DNA from: Methylophilaceae bacterium
GTDB lineage: Bacteria > Pseudomonadota > Gammaproteobacteria > Burkholderiales > Methylophilaceae
NCBI GenBank assembly: GCA_027488395.1
Contig: JAIYBT010000024.1
Span: 1-64,000, forward strand
Direction: 5' to 3'
Length of the DNA stretch: 64,000 bases
Numbering within the stretch: position 1 is the first letter of the stretch; each line of letters starts with the position of its first letter. Made by a program: the position numbers and the translations under genes. The notes below the pieces were generated by a model. The model ran no database searches. It was given only the letters and a program-made list of their open reading frames with translations, and had not been told where the DNA came from. This document shows, piece after piece, positions 1 through 8,795 of this stretch.

Positions 1-1
1 C

Positions 2-568
2 ACCGACGCACCCTCAGCTGCGACTACTTTACGTACGCAACAATTACAACCAGTCACCGCGTTTGCGCTTGAAGCCAAGTTGGCCGTGCAGTATGTGGGC
101 AAAGGCTATACCGCAAGGCTGACATGGTCACATACGTCCACCACAGATGTGATGCATATTTTCAGCCCACTTGGCCAACAAGTCGCGGTGATTGAACGCA
201 CGCCCGACGGGGTTCAGCTGACAGATCAGCAAGGAAAGCACCATCAAGCCGCAGATATTGGGCAACTGACCGAACAATTGCTTGGTTGGCGCCTACCTTT
301 AGCAGGATTAAGTGTTTGGGTACTGGGTTTAGCCGATGCGGATCGGCCATTCGATGCGCGTTATCAAGCGGATGGCACCCTGCAACACTTAGCGCAAGAT
401 GGCTGGACCATCGATTACATCAGCTACCAAACGGCAACGGTTCAGGTGGGCCATGCAAACGCTACGCTACCAGTGCAATTGCCGCAGCAACTGAGCCTGC
501 AACAAAATGATTTGCGTTTAAAACTAGTGATTAAGGATTGGCACTTAGTACAACCGCCGCTTGAGTGA
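2..568 (+). CDS. lolB: Outer-membrane lipoprotein insertase LolB (5'-truncated by window edge)
   Basis: LolB receives lipoproteins from the periplasmic carrier LolA and inserts them into the inner leaflet of the outer membrane. The open frame runs in from the window edge, so the signal peptide and lipobox lie outside. The TTG at 80 is internal, because coding sequence with LolB character (FALEAKLAVQYVGKGYTARL) continues across it. The order 'F-x-L-E-x-K-x-A-V', then 'L-T-W-S-H', then 'SPLGQQVAVI', and the C-terminal 'LRLKLVIKDWHL' match the usual LolB beta-sheet segments. The position just before ispE is the standard proteobacterial context. Identification is by remembered family pattern, not by search. 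Confidence 0.85.
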   Translation, partial: TDAPSAATTLRTQQLQPVTAFALEAKLAVQYVGKGYTARLTWSHTSTTDVMHIFSPLGQQVAVIERTPDGVQLTDQQGKHHQAADIGQLTEQLLGWRLPLAGLSVWVLGLADADRPFDARYQADGTLQHLAQDGWTIDYISYQTATVQVGHANATLPVQLPQQLSLQQNDLRLKLVIKDWHLVQPPLE

Positions 569-592
569 CTGACTTTTTCAGCGCACTTTTTT

Positions 593-708
593 ATAAGCAA
601 TCAAGTTTTATAAGCTACCAAGTTTTATAAGCTACCAAGTTTTATAAGCTACCAAGTTTTATAAGCTACCAAGTTTTATAAACAACCAAGTTTTTTAAGC
701 AACCAAGT
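593..708. repeat. Tandem 17-bp repeat, about seven units
   Basis: Seven consecutive 17-bp units of the type ATAAGCTACCAAGTTTT fill the gap after lolB. Units at 610, 627, 644 and 661 are identical; the first (593) and the last two (678, 695) are diverged. The unit length is not a multiple of three and no gene is encoded. It may be replication-slippage DNA. Confidence 0.95.
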
Positions 709-766
709 CCGTAACATCGCCCTCACTTGTGCTTAAGTTTCAGCGCACGAGGTCGTTAATGGCTAT

Positions 767-2188
767 ATGCGCTGTTATCCTTTTACCCCTTTCGTGATTC
801 GAGCCCTTGTGGTCAGCTGGTTACTGCTCGCCATCAGTGCGCAATCTGTACTGGCGGCGCAATGGTTAGCCATCAAAAAAACTGACGCAAGTCAATTGAT
901 GATTGATAAACAGTCACTGCTTGAGGAAAAACCATATCTCAAGGCATGGATTAAAGTGGATTATCAAACGCCGCAAAAAAATGCTGAATCGGTAGACAGG
1001 CTATATAACAATGCCAAAGCACTGTGGTACTTTGATTGCGAAAAACGCAAAGCGGCCACCATACAAGTGTTTCAATATGAAGATGCTGAGTTGGTATACG
1101 CTGCTGGCACCACTGCTAAACAAGCCGATTTTATAGAGCCTTTGCCTGATTCAGAGGTCGAGATCGCGCAACATTACGCGTGCCAGTGGCAAGCAAAACA
1201 AAAAAAACAACAAGAAGCAGCCGCACAACGTGCAGCCATGGCCAGCCAGCCTGCCAATCCAGCGGCGGCAATCGTGCCCGCTGCCAACAAAGTCGCAGAC
1301 AATCCAGCCACACCTGCGCCTGATAATCAGCAAAATCCTGCCAAGAACAAGCCAGCAGCCGATAATCCAGCGGCATCATCGGCCAAAGTAGGTACTAAAG
1401 ATACGGACAAAAACGCTGCCAAAGATGCTGCTAAGCAATCTGAAAAAGGTAAGCAATCCAGCGCAACAAAGGATAAAAAAGCCAACGAAAAATCGCAAGA
1501 TCATAAACATACAGATAAACAGGATTGGTCATACGACGGCGAGCAGGGGCCAAAACACTGGGGCGCTTTAGATCCTGGGTTTAGCACTTGTGAAAAAGGC
1601 CGACAACAATCACCGATTGAGATTGATAAAACCATTCCTGCAGCTTTAAAACCGCTTAAACGCTTACAAAAATTTCCGCTCAAAAGCATTCAATATCAAA
1701 CACATGCCTTGGTCATGGATGCGGGCACCGGCAATATGATGGTATTGGACCAACAACCGTATCAACTCAAGCAATTGGTATTGCATATGCCGGCCGAACA
1801 TCGTTTAAAGAAAAAAGCGTTTCATGCAGAACTACAATTTTTGCATGAAGACAAAGCAGGGCATCGCGTGATCATTGCGGTGATGATCGAAGAAGGCACT
1901 GCGCATCCCGCGATGGATAAACTATTGGGGCAACTGCCAAAACCTAACGAAAAACAAAAAGCATTATCGATGCGCATCACGCCAGCGGAGTTGATGCCAA
2001 GTAAACCTGCGTATTATCGTTATACGGGCTCCATGACCACTCCGCCTTGCGAAGAGGGGGTGCAATGGGTGGTGATGAAAGAGGCGCTGAAACTCTCTAA
2101 AGCGCAGCTGTCACAACTGCAAGACGCGCTCATTCATCCCAATCAACGTCCTGTGCAAGATGCTGAAGGTCGTATCGTTTTGGAATAA
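767..2188 (+). CDS. Exported protein: adhesin-E-like N-terminus plus alpha-carbonic-anhydrase fold lacking zinc ligands
   Basis: The 473-residue exported protein begins with a hydrophobic signal peptide ending near residue 30 (SVLA-AQ). Residues ~31-145 resemble the surface-adhesin E type domain (W...D...DC...Y). Residues ~150-250 are an Ala/Lys/Asp/Gln-rich, probably disordered linker. From residue 253 (DWSYDGEQGPKHWG) a typical alpha-carbonic anhydrase domain follows, with QQSPIEI and YTGSMTTPPCEEGV. In active enzymes the zinc histidines lie in F-H-F-H and E-x-H-x-V-H. Here the equivalent segments are KQLVLHMPAEH and AELQFLHED, so the first ligand is Val338, the second remains (His340) and the third is Gln357. 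The spacing 340-357 equals that of bacterial alpha-CAs, so the alignment is firm. I infer that the domain does not hydrate CO2 and may bind ligands or the cell surface. Confidence 0.8.
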   Translation: MRCYPFTPFVIRALVVSWLLLAISAQSVLAAQWLAIKKTDASQLMIDKQSLLEEKPYLKAWIKVDYQTPQKNAESVDRLYNNAKALWYFDCEKRKAATIQVFQYEDAELVYAAGTTAKQADFIEPLPDSEVEIAQHYACQWQAKQKKQQEAAAQRAAMASQPANPAAAIVPAANKVADNPATPAPDNQQNPAKNKPAADNPAASSAKVGTKDTDKNAAKDAAKQSEKGKQSSATKDKKANEKSQDHKHTDKQDWSYDGEQGPKHWGALDPGFSTCEKGRQQSPIEIDKTIPAALKPLKRLQKFPLKSIQYQTHALVMDAGTGNMMVLDQQPYQLKQLVLHMPAEHRLKKKAFHAELQFLHEDKAGHRVIIAVMIEEGTAHPAMDKLLGQLPKPNEKQKALSMRITPAELMPSKPAYYRYTGSMTTPPCEEGVQWVVMKEALKLSKAQLSQLQDALIHPNQRPVQDAEGRIVLE

Positions 2189-2250
2189 GGGAAATCATTG
2201 CAATATCTGGCATGCGCATCACAAGCGAACGAATGCATTACAATAGCACG

Positions 2251-3120
2251 ATGGAATCAACGCAATATTTTGCCCCGTGCAAACTCAATTTATTTCTGCA
2301 CATTACTGGACGCCTTGCCAACGGTTACCATCAACTGCAAACGGTCTTTTTATTACTGAATTATGGCGATACATTAACCATTACCCCACGCGCAGACGGC
2401 CGTATTATCCACCTTAACCCACTCGCTGGCGTACCCGCTGCACAAGACCTCACCGTGAGAGCTGCAATTGCACTGCAACAATCAACTGGCTGTTCAATGG
2501 GTGCAACTATTCATTGTGAAAAGCGGATACCGCTGGGCGGAGGACTCGGCGGCGGCAGTTCTGACGCAGCCACCACGCTATTGGCGCTGAACCAATTATG
2601 GCAACTGGGTCTCAATCAACAGCAATTGATGCAAATAGGGGGTCAACTGGGTGCGGATGTGCCTTTTTTTATTTTTGGCCAAACCGCTTGGGCTGAGGGC
2701 GTCGGCGATCAGTTAACTGCGTTCGAATTACCAACCTCCATGCAATCGTTGTATTACGTGGTGTTAACCCCGCTGATCCAAGTACCAACAGCACAAATAT
2801 TTGCAGATGAAGCATTGACAAGAAACACAAAACCATTGAAAATGCTGGACTTTTCTGGCGGTGCAAATGTTGATGAATGCTGGCAATCAGCACACAATGA
2901 CATGGAAGCCGTTGTAAAAAAACATTACCCTGCAGTTGCCAAAACTTTGGCGTGGTTATCCCAATTTGGGCATGCTCGCATGAGTGGTTCGGGTGCATCG
3001 GTATTTGTTGCAGTCACGCATGAAGTGCAAGCGCAACAAATCTTGCAGCAAAAACCAGAAAACACTTCTGGATTTGTTGCAAAAGGGTTAAAATACCATC
3101 CGTTTTTTGAGCATGCATAA
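2251..3120 (+). CDS. ispE: 4-diphosphocytidyl-2-C-methyl-D-erythritol kinase IspE
   Basis: IspE is the GHMP-family kinase that phosphorylates the 2-hydroxyl of CDP-methylerythritol with ATP in the MEP isoprenoid pathway (cytoplasm). The N-terminal APCKLNLFLHITGR and the glycine-rich ATP loop IPLGGGLGGGSSDAA are diagnostic, and DVPFFIFGQTAWAEG and MSGSGASVF complete the family pattern. The open frame extends upstream to 2212. I prefer the ATG at 2251 because only about nine residues precede the CKLNL motif, as in E. coli IspE; neither start has a strong ribosome-binding site. It is followed by tRNA-Gln and prs, as in many betaproteobacteria. Confidence 0.95.
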   Translation: MESTQYFAPCKLNLFLHITGRLANGYHQLQTVFLLLNYGDTLTITPRADGRIIHLNPLAGVPAAQDLTVRAAIALQQSTGCSMGATIHCEKRIPLGGGLGGGSSDAATTLLALNQLWQLGLNQQQLMQIGGQLGADVPFFIFGQTAWAEGVGDQLTAFELPTSMQSLYYVVLTPLIQVPTAQIFADEALTRNTKPLKMLDFSGGANVDECWQSAHNDMEAVVKKHYPAVAKTLAWLSQFGHARMSGSGASVFVAVTHEVQAQQILQQKPENTSGFVAKGLKYHPFFEHA

Positions 3121-3185
3121 CACTTAATTTTGTGCATGTTGAATAAACAAACGCCATAGCAAATGTGGTGAGATTTAAAGATTAT

Positions 3186-3262
3186 TGGGGAGTCGCCAAG
3201 CTGGTTAAGGCACCGGATTTTGATTCCGGCATGCGAAGGTTCGAATCCTTCCTCCTCAGCCA
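3186..3262 (+). tRNA. tRNA-Gln (anticodon TTG)
   Basis: The gene folds as a full cloverleaf of 77 nt with encoded CCA. The acceptor TGGGGAG pairs with CTCCTCA (one G-T), the anticodon arm is CCGGA-TTTTGAT-TCCGG with anticodon TTG, and the T arm is GAAGG-TTCGAAT-CCTTC. The T1-A72 pair and discriminator G are typical of glutamine tRNAs. Confidence 0.97.
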
Positions 3263-3269
3263 AACATAA

Positions 3270-3310
3270 AAAAGCGTGTAGATTGCATAATTTACACGCT
3301 TTCGTTTTTT
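3270..3310 (+). terminator. Rho-independent terminator after tRNA-Gln
   Basis: A 10-bp perfect stem AAAGCGTGTA / TACACGCTTT (3271-3280 and 3293-3302) is followed by TCGTTTTTT. It lies between the tRNA and prs. Confidence 0.85.
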
Positions 3311-3426
3311 GTGCTTGAACGATACAAGCACACTGCGAGAAAAACAGCACGCGCGATGCGCACAGGCTGTGTGCAAACATCGTAAGCTTCACGACATCGT
3401 CATCGCTTTAAAAAAAGGGAACAACG

Positions 3427-4377
3427 TTGAGCAACGCCAACATGATGGTTTTTACCGGCAATGCCAATCCGGCATTAGCGCAAGAAGTGGCTAAGCATTT
3501 AGGCATCGATCTCGGTCGTGCCGATGTTGGGCGGTTTTCAGATGGCGAGATTATGCTCGAACTGTTAGAAAACGTGCGCGGCCGCGATGTGTTTGTGCTG
3601 CAATCGACCAGTTACCCGACCAATGATAGCTTGATGGAAGTGATGGTCATGGTCGATGCACTCCGCCGCTCATCGGCTGGCCGCATCACTGCCGCGATTC
3701 CTTATTTAGGATATTCCCGCCAAGACCGTAGACCACGTTCTGCACGCGTCGCGATTACGGCAAAAGTGGTAGCGAATATGTTAACCAGCGTGGGCGTTAA
3801 TCGACTACTCACCATGGATTTGCACTCTGATCAAATCCAAGGTTTTTTTGATATCCCGGTCGACAACGTCTATGCCACGCCAATTTTGTTAGATGATTTG
3901 GTCAAGCAACATCACGAAAATTTGGTGGTGGTGTCGCCAGATGTGGGCGGCGTCGTGCGCGCGCGCGCCGCTGCGAAACAATTAGGCGCTGATTTAGCAA
4001 TTATTGATAAACGTCGGCCAAAACCAAACGTTGCCAAGGTGATGAACATCATTGGTGAAATTGAAGGCCGTACCTGCGTCATCATGGATGACATGGTAGA
4101 TACCGCCAACACACTATGCGAAGCTGCCGCTGCGTTAAAAGAACATGGCGCGATTAAAGTAGTCGCCTACGCTACGCACCCAGTATTGTCAGGCGGCGCT
4201 GGCGAACGGATTACACATTCGGCATTAGATGAATTAGTAGTCACCAACACCATCGCGTTAAACAGCAATGCGCAAGCTTGCAAAAAAATTCGTCAGTTGA
4301 GTGCAGCACCTTTGTTAGCAGAAACGATTAAACGCATCAGTCAAGAGGAGTCAGTGTCCTCGTTATTTATGGACTAA
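3427..4377 (+). CDS. prs: Ribose-phosphate pyrophosphokinase (PRPP synthetase)
   Basis: Prs makes 5-phosphoribosyl-1-pyrophosphate from ribose 5-phosphate and ATP, feeding purine, pyrimidine, His, Trp and NAD synthesis. The 316-residue length is normal for class I enzymes. Visible motifs are GRFSDGE near the N-terminus, the ATP loop [24 protein letters not shown], and the PRPP-binding loop [13 protein letters not shown] in the betaproteobacterial DTANT form. Translation most likely starts at the TTG at 3427, preceded by AAAAAAGGGAACAACG, which offers a good Shine-Dalgarno. The ATG at 3442 would remove residues that are normally present. A weak hairpin follows the stop, then rplY. Confidence 0.97.
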   Translation: MSNANMMVFTGNANPALAQEVAKHLGIDLGRADVGRFSDGEIMLELLENVRGRDVFVLQSTSYPTNDSLMEVMVMVDALRRSSAGRITAAIPYLGYSRQDRRPRSARVAITAKVVANMLTSVGVNRLLTMDLHSDQIQGFFDIPVDNVYATPILLDDLVKQHHENLVVVSPDVGGVVRARAAAKQLGADLAIIDKRRPKPNVAKVMNIIGEIEGRTCVIMDDMVDTANTLCEAAAALKEHGAIKVVAYATHPVLSGGAGERITHSALDELVVTNTIALNSNAQACKKIRQLSAAPLLAETIKRISQEESVSSLFMD

Positions 4378-4436
4378 GCGGATTGCACATGGATTGACGC
4401 AATCAGCATGTGATTAATCAGTGAAACCCGCTTGTG

Positions 4437-4463
4437 ATCGCTCACTGCAGCGATTTGTTTTTT
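4437..4463 (+). terminator. Possible weak terminator between prs and rplY
   Basis: A 6-bp stem ATCGCT / AGCGAT with a 6-nt loop is followed by TTGTTTTTTA. The stem is short, so termination may be partial. Confidence 0.4.
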
Positions 4464-4536
4464 ACCCCATCAGCTGGTCGCGGCTGGTGGTTTTGAGTGT
4501 AGTACCGGCCATTTTGGCCACTTTTGGAGTGTTAAC

Positions 4537-5142
4537 ATGACTATTGAAATTAAAGCCGTCAAACGTGACGTCAAAGGTACGGGTGCGAGCCGCCGTCTAC
4601 GTCGCGCTGGCCTAGTGCCAGGTGTGGTGTATGGTGGTGATCAAGCAGCAGTATCTATTGAGTTAGATCACAAAGCCTTGTTCTTGCAGTTCCGTCACGA
4701 AGCGTTTCACGCCTCTATTTTGAGCCTCAATTTAGACGGCAAAACAGAAAGCGTTTTATTACGTGATTACCAATTGCACCCAGTACGCAATACCTTGCAA
4801 CATATTGATTTTCAACGTGTATCAGCAACCGAGAAAATCCACGTGAAAGTGCCTTTCCACTTCATCAATGAAGAACTTGCACCAGGCGTTAAATTGAGTG
4901 GCGGTATTATTTCGCACATTCAAACTGAAGCGGATGTCAGCTGCTTAGCCAGCGAGTTGCCTGAGTTTATTGAAGTGGACTTAGGTGCGTTGGAAGCGGG
5001 TCACGCAGTACATTTGTCTGAAATCAAATTGCCAAAAGGGGTTGAGTTTGTACAATTAGCCCACGGTGATGACGCAGCAGTGGCCTCGATTGCTAAACCA
5101 CGTGGTGGTGCAGACGACGCTGAAGCCACCCCAGCTGCATAA
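4537..5142 (+). CDS. rplY: 50S ribosomal protein L25, general stress protein Ctc family
   Basis: L25 binds 5S rRNA. This 201-residue form has the two-domain layout of the TL5/Ctc group: an L25 domain at residues 1-95 (KGTGASRRLRRAGLVPGVVYGG; LRDYQLHPVRNTLQHIDFQRV) and the C-terminal beta domain at ~100-190 (IHVKVPFHFINEELAPGVKLSGG; ELPEFIEVDLGALEAGHAVHLSEI). The last residues are acidic and Ala-rich. TTGGAGTGTTAAC precedes the ATG. Its position between prs and pth is the usual one. Confidence 0.97.
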   Translation: MTIEIKAVKRDVKGTGASRRLRRAGLVPGVVYGGDQAAVSIELDHKALFLQFRHEAFHASILSLNLDGKTESVLLRDYQLHPVRNTLQHIDFQRVSATEKIHVKVPFHFINEELAPGVKLSGGIISHIQTEADVSCLASELPEFIEVDLGALEAGHAVHLSEIKLPKGVEFVQLAHGDDAAVASIAKPRGGADDAEATPAA

Positions 5143-5167
5143 TTTCGCTGGACGTTTCACGCTACAA

Positions 5168-5198
5168 TAAACGCGCACATTTTGTGCGCGTTTTTTTA
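5168..5198 (+). terminator. Rho-independent terminator of rplY
   Basis: Stem ACGCGCAC / GTGCGCGT (5171-5178 and 5184-5191) is followed by a run of seven T. It is a strong canonical terminator separating rplY from pth. Confidence 0.9.
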
Positions 5199-5240
5199 TG
5201 CCATGGCAATGGCACACGCTTTTAACTGTAAGGTGCATGC

Positions 5241-5813
5241 ATGACCCCCATTAAATTGATTGTAGGCTTGGGCAACCCAGGTGAGCAATATCACGACACG
5301 CGGCACAACGCTGGCTTTTGGTTGGTTGATCAACTCGCTAACGCCTGCCAAAGCCGCTTGGTTGCCGACAGCAAATGGTTTGGCTTGGCAGGCAAATGGG
5401 CGCCGCACCATGACAAATGGCTATTAAAGCCCACCACCTTTATGAATGCCAGCGGCAAAGCTGTGGCCGCGCTCGCCCATTATTACAAAATCACGCCCGC
5501 AGAAGTGTTGGTGGTTCATGACGAGCTTGATTTGCCGCCTGGGGTAGCCAAGCTCAAATTTGGTGGTGGCCACGGCGGGCACAATGGCTTACGCGATATT
5601 CATGCAGCGCTCGGTACCGCAGATTATTGGCGATTACGCATCGGCATCGGCCATCCTGGCAATAAAGCCGCGGTGGTCCACTTTGTTCTCAAAGCACCAA
5701 GCAAAGATGAACAACAAGCGATTAATACCAGCATCGATGCCGCCGTGCATATCCTGCCGTTGGTTAGCACTGGCCAGTTTGAAAAAGCCATGTTGCAATT
5801 ACACAGCAAATAA
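5241..5813 (+). CDS. pth: Peptidyl-tRNA hydrolase
   Basis: Pth releases peptides from prematurely dissociated peptidyl-tRNA. The 190-residue protein shows the N-terminal [20 protein letters not shown], which contains the catalytic His (TRHN) and substrate-binding Asn, then [21 protein letters not shown] with the catalytic Asp, and [12 protein letters not shown]. All active-site residues that I can place are present. It has no terminator of its own before the oppositely oriented GGDEF/EAL gene, whose stop lies 33 bp away. Confidence 0.97.
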   Translation: MTPIKLIVGLGNPGEQYHDTRHNAGFWLVDQLANACQSRLVADSKWFGLAGKWAPHHDKWLLKPTTFMNASGKAVAALAHYYKITPAEVLVVHDELDLPPGVAKLKFGGGHGGHNGLRDIHAALGTADYWRLRIGIGHPGNKAAVVHFVLKAPSKDEQQAINTSIDAAVHILPLVSTGQFEKAMLQLHSK

Positions 5814-5846
5814 CGCGCAAATGCGGCGCGCAAGCGCTGACAGCCT

Positions 5847-8624
5847 TTATTTGCTTAGGGGTAGCGAGGCCAATTGTGCCGCTTTGTACCACGCTTGATG
5901 CCACGCTTCAAACGCACTGGGCCGCAAAGGTGGCGAGAAGTAATAGCCTTGCCCATAATCACAGCCCATGGCTTTCAACATATCCAACTGCGTTTGGTTT
6001 TCGATGCCTTCTGCCACCACTTGCATACCCAAACTATGCGCCATCACAATAATGGCTTGGCATAGAGCACTATCCTCTTGCGATGTGCCAAGCTCGCGTA
6101 CAAATGAACGATCAATCTTGACATAATCAATAGGAAATTTTTTCAAATAAGACAACGCCGAATAGCCCGTGCCAAAATCATCCAATGCCACCTGCACCCC
6201 AGCTTGACGGTATTGGGCCAAACGCTCCTCTACATGATTACTCGCGTCGAGCAACAAGCGCTCGGTAATCTCCACGGTCACCATGCCCCCTTCTAGCTGA
6301 TGTTGTGCCATTTTATATAGCCAATCTTGTTGCTTGCGGTGTTCATGCGCAAATTGCACGGGGGATTTATTGACTGCTACTTGAAACTGCGGATCGAGTA
6401 AATCGCGCCAATGCCGGCATTGTTCAATCGCGTTTTTAAACACCCATTGCCCAATTTGAATAATCAATAAATTATCTTCGGCAATCCCAATAAACTCATT
6501 GGGCGGTATCACGCCCTTATCCGGATGCCGCCAACGAATCAATGCTTCGGCTTTAAACACCGTGTTGTTTTGTAAATTAACAACCGGTTGATATTCCAGA
6601 AAAAATTGCTTTTTAGTGATGGCGAGGCGTAAATCGTTGGATAGTTGCATGCGATGCTCGGCATGCTGTTGCATCCGCGGGGTAAAGTAAGTAAAGCAAC
6701 TGCGTCCCCTCTGCTTAGACGCGTACATGGCTTGATCCACGCGCTTCATTAAATCTTCTTTATTGTTGGCATCATCTGGATAAATTGCGATGCCTAAACT
6801 GGCCGATACATAGGCATGCGCATCGTCCAAGCGGAATGGTTGTGATAGTTTTTCAAGTACGCGTTGCGCCACGTCTTCTACGTCGTTGACATCGGCCGCG
6901 TTTAACATCAACACAAACTCATCGCCACCCAACCGCGACACCAAATCTGGCGCACTGACACACTCCACAAGGCGCTTGGCCGCATGTTGCAACAAGCGAT
7001 CACCCTGTGCATGCCCCAAGGTATCATTCACCTCTTTAAATCGGTCAAGATCTAAAAATACAATGGCTAATTTTTGGCCATTGAGTTTGGCTTTTTGTAT
7101 GGCTTGATCCAGCTTGACATAAAACATACGACGATTGAGCAGCCCAGTTAAGTTATCCACATTGGCGTATTGCCAGACCGCCTCTTCCGACTGCTTGATT
7201 TTGCTGATATCCGCCAACGTGCCCAAGATACGTGTGGGCAAGCCATGCTGATCACGCATCAACACCATGCCGCGATCAAACACCCACTTCCAGCGCCCGT
7301 CTTTGCATTGCATGCGATATTCCAGCGAAAAACTCTCGTGCTCACCTTTGAGCACTTGCTGAAACATGGCCATGGCATGCGGATAATCTTCACCATGTAT
7401 GCGCTGATGCCAGCTGGTAGGTTTGTGGTCAATGTCGTCTGCCGCAAAGCCTAGCATTTGTTTCCAGCGGTCAGAGTACAACACCTTATTCTCGGCCACA
7501 TTCCAATCCCAAATGCCATCGCCAGAGCCTTCTAGCGCGAATTTCCAGCGCTGCTCGCTGGTCATCAGTTCTTGGTTAAATTTTTCAAGTACACGTTGGG
7601 TACGGGTCCGCATCACAGCAAAATACACAATACCGGCCATCATCACACTCAACACCACCCCCAACAAGCCACCGCGGTTGGCATCACGGTAATCAATGGC
7701 CTCATCAAAGCGCGGCGTGGAGCGGAACTGCAATCGCCATTGTTGGCCATTAATGGTGATGGGATGGGTGAACACAAACTTGACGATATCTGGATGCGAT
7801 GGTTGCGCAACTTGACTGGCATACAGCGGTATCGGCTTTGCCTGGGTCACATCAACCACATTGACCAACACATGGCGCTGTTCAATGCTACGTAATGCCG
7901 CTTGTAAAAACACATTGGCATCAAACCGTAAAAACACCCAACCATTTAAAAACCGGCGTTTATCCATGGCCTCTACCCGCGCAGGCATACCAAAGTACAC
8001 CGGCACCTGCATCATGTAATGGGCAACCCTGGGGGTAGCGCCCTCCACCTTTAACTGACGCGACATGATCAACTGGTCAGTTTCGCCAGATACATTTAAG
8101 TCGTGCCGCAATTGAGGATTAGCAAAACTATTCTGGAACAACACTTCTTGATTGGCATGCGAGCGCGGTTCGATATAGATCAACGGCGCAAGCTCATTGG
8201 CGCCACGCACAGGTTGTACTTGTTTTAATAACTGCGCTAACGGCATCTCCAAATCGCGATAGGTTTCTGGATGTTGTAGATGAATGTATTTAATAAAGCC
8301 AATCGCACGCAAGCCATTGTCTTTGGGCATTTCCGTGTAATCATCCACAAACAACTTAAACTCTTGCGCACTGACATGGTGGGAGGAGACATACAACTGC
8401 TCAACACTTTTCAACGTCTGCCGATAGCTATCCATGTTTTGCTGGATGTTTTCTTCTGCGGCCAACACCGCTTGTTTAAACTGATACGCGTGCAGCACTT
8501 CCGCGTGCTCACGCGCACTCATCCACATCCAAAAACTGGCTTGCAACCCACATAACAACAATGCCAGCGCAATCCATGGCGATAACAGCCATTCTCGCAG
8601 CAAGTCACGATTGAAATGAAACAT
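5847..8624 (-). CDS. Membrane CHASE-PAS-GGDEF-EAL cyclic-di-GMP enzyme
   Basis: The 925-residue sensor enzyme has TM1 at ~16-36, a periplasmic CHASE-type domain (~60-300), TM2 at ~315-335 (GGLLGVVLSVMMAGIVYFA), a PAS domain (~355-480, SGDGIWDWNVAENKVLYSDRWKQMLGF), GGDEF (~490-650) and EAL (~665-910). The GGDEF signature SRLGGDEF is intact, but the upstream RxxD inhibitory site reads SAPD, so product inhibition is probably absent. The EAL module keeps EALIRW, NKSPVQF, EITE, DDFGTG, KIDRSF and EGIE, so phosphodiesterase activity is likely. Which activity dominates cannot be read from sequence. The CHASE ligand is unknown. It is convergent with pth and divergent from ychF. Confidence 0.93.
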   Translation of the reverse strand: MFHFNRDLLREWLLSPWIALALLLCGLQASFWMWMSAREHAEVLHAYQFKQAVLAAEENIQQNMDSYRQTLKSVEQLYVSSHHVSAQEFKLFVDDYTEMPKDNGLRAIGFIKYIHLQHPETYRDLEMPLAQLLKQVQPVRGANELAPLIYIEPRSHANQEVLFQNSFANPQLRHDLNVSGETDQLIMSRQLKVEGATPRVAHYMMQVPVYFGMPARVEAMDKRRFLNGWVFLRFDANVFLQAALRSIEQRHVLVNVVDVTQAKPIPLYASQVAQPSHPDIVKFVFTHPITINGQQWRLQFRSTPRFDEAIDYRDANRGGLLGVVLSVMMAGIVYFAVMRTRTQRVLEKFNQELMTSEQRWKFALEGSGDGIWDWNVAENKVLYSDRWKQMLGFAADDIDHKPTSWHQRIHGEDYPHAMAMFQQVLKGEHESFSLEYRMQCKDGRWKWVFDRGMVLMRDQHGLPTRILGTLADISKIKQSEEAVWQYANVDNLTGLLNRRMFYVKLDQAIQKAKLNGQKLAIVFLDLDRFKEVNDTLGHAQGDRLLQHAAKRLVECVSAPDLVSRLGGDEFVLMLNAADVNDVEDVAQRVLEKLSQPFRLDDAHAYVSASLGIAIYPDDANNKEDLMKRVDQAMYASKQRGRSCFTYFTPRMQQHAEHRMQLSNDLRLAITKKQFFLEYQPVVNLQNNTVFKAEALIRWRHPDKGVIPPNEFIGIAEDNLLIIQIGQWVFKNAIEQCRHWRDLLDPQFQVAVNKSPVQFAHEHRKQQDWLYKMAQHQLEGGMVTVEITERLLLDASNHVEERLAQYRQAGVQVALDDFGTGYSALSYLKKFPIDYVKIDRSFVRELGTSQEDSALCQAIIVMAHSLGMQVVAEGIENQTQLDMLKAMGCDYGQGYYFSPPLRPSAFEAWHQAWYKAAQLASLPLSK

Positions 8625-8795
8625 ACAACACCCCGGCCCAAATATTTTTATTAAAGATGCGTCGCCAACCCTCTATTTTCATGACATCTATTTAAGATTC
8701 AATTGGCGCTATCAGTGACTATCGGTAAAATAACTCTTTTATTCACTCTAAGCTGAAATCTTTACAGCTTCTAAAATACGTTAAGGTCCCCGTCT

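Noticed and set aside
593-708. CRISPR array
   Set aside because: The 17-bp units are contiguous with no spacers, and no cas genes are near. It is a plain tandem repeat.
2925-3392. 155-codon minus-strand ORF across tRNA-Gln
   Set aside because: It is antisense to ispE and the tRNA; stretches such as EEEGFEPSHAG are the usual spurious translation of a tRNA complement.
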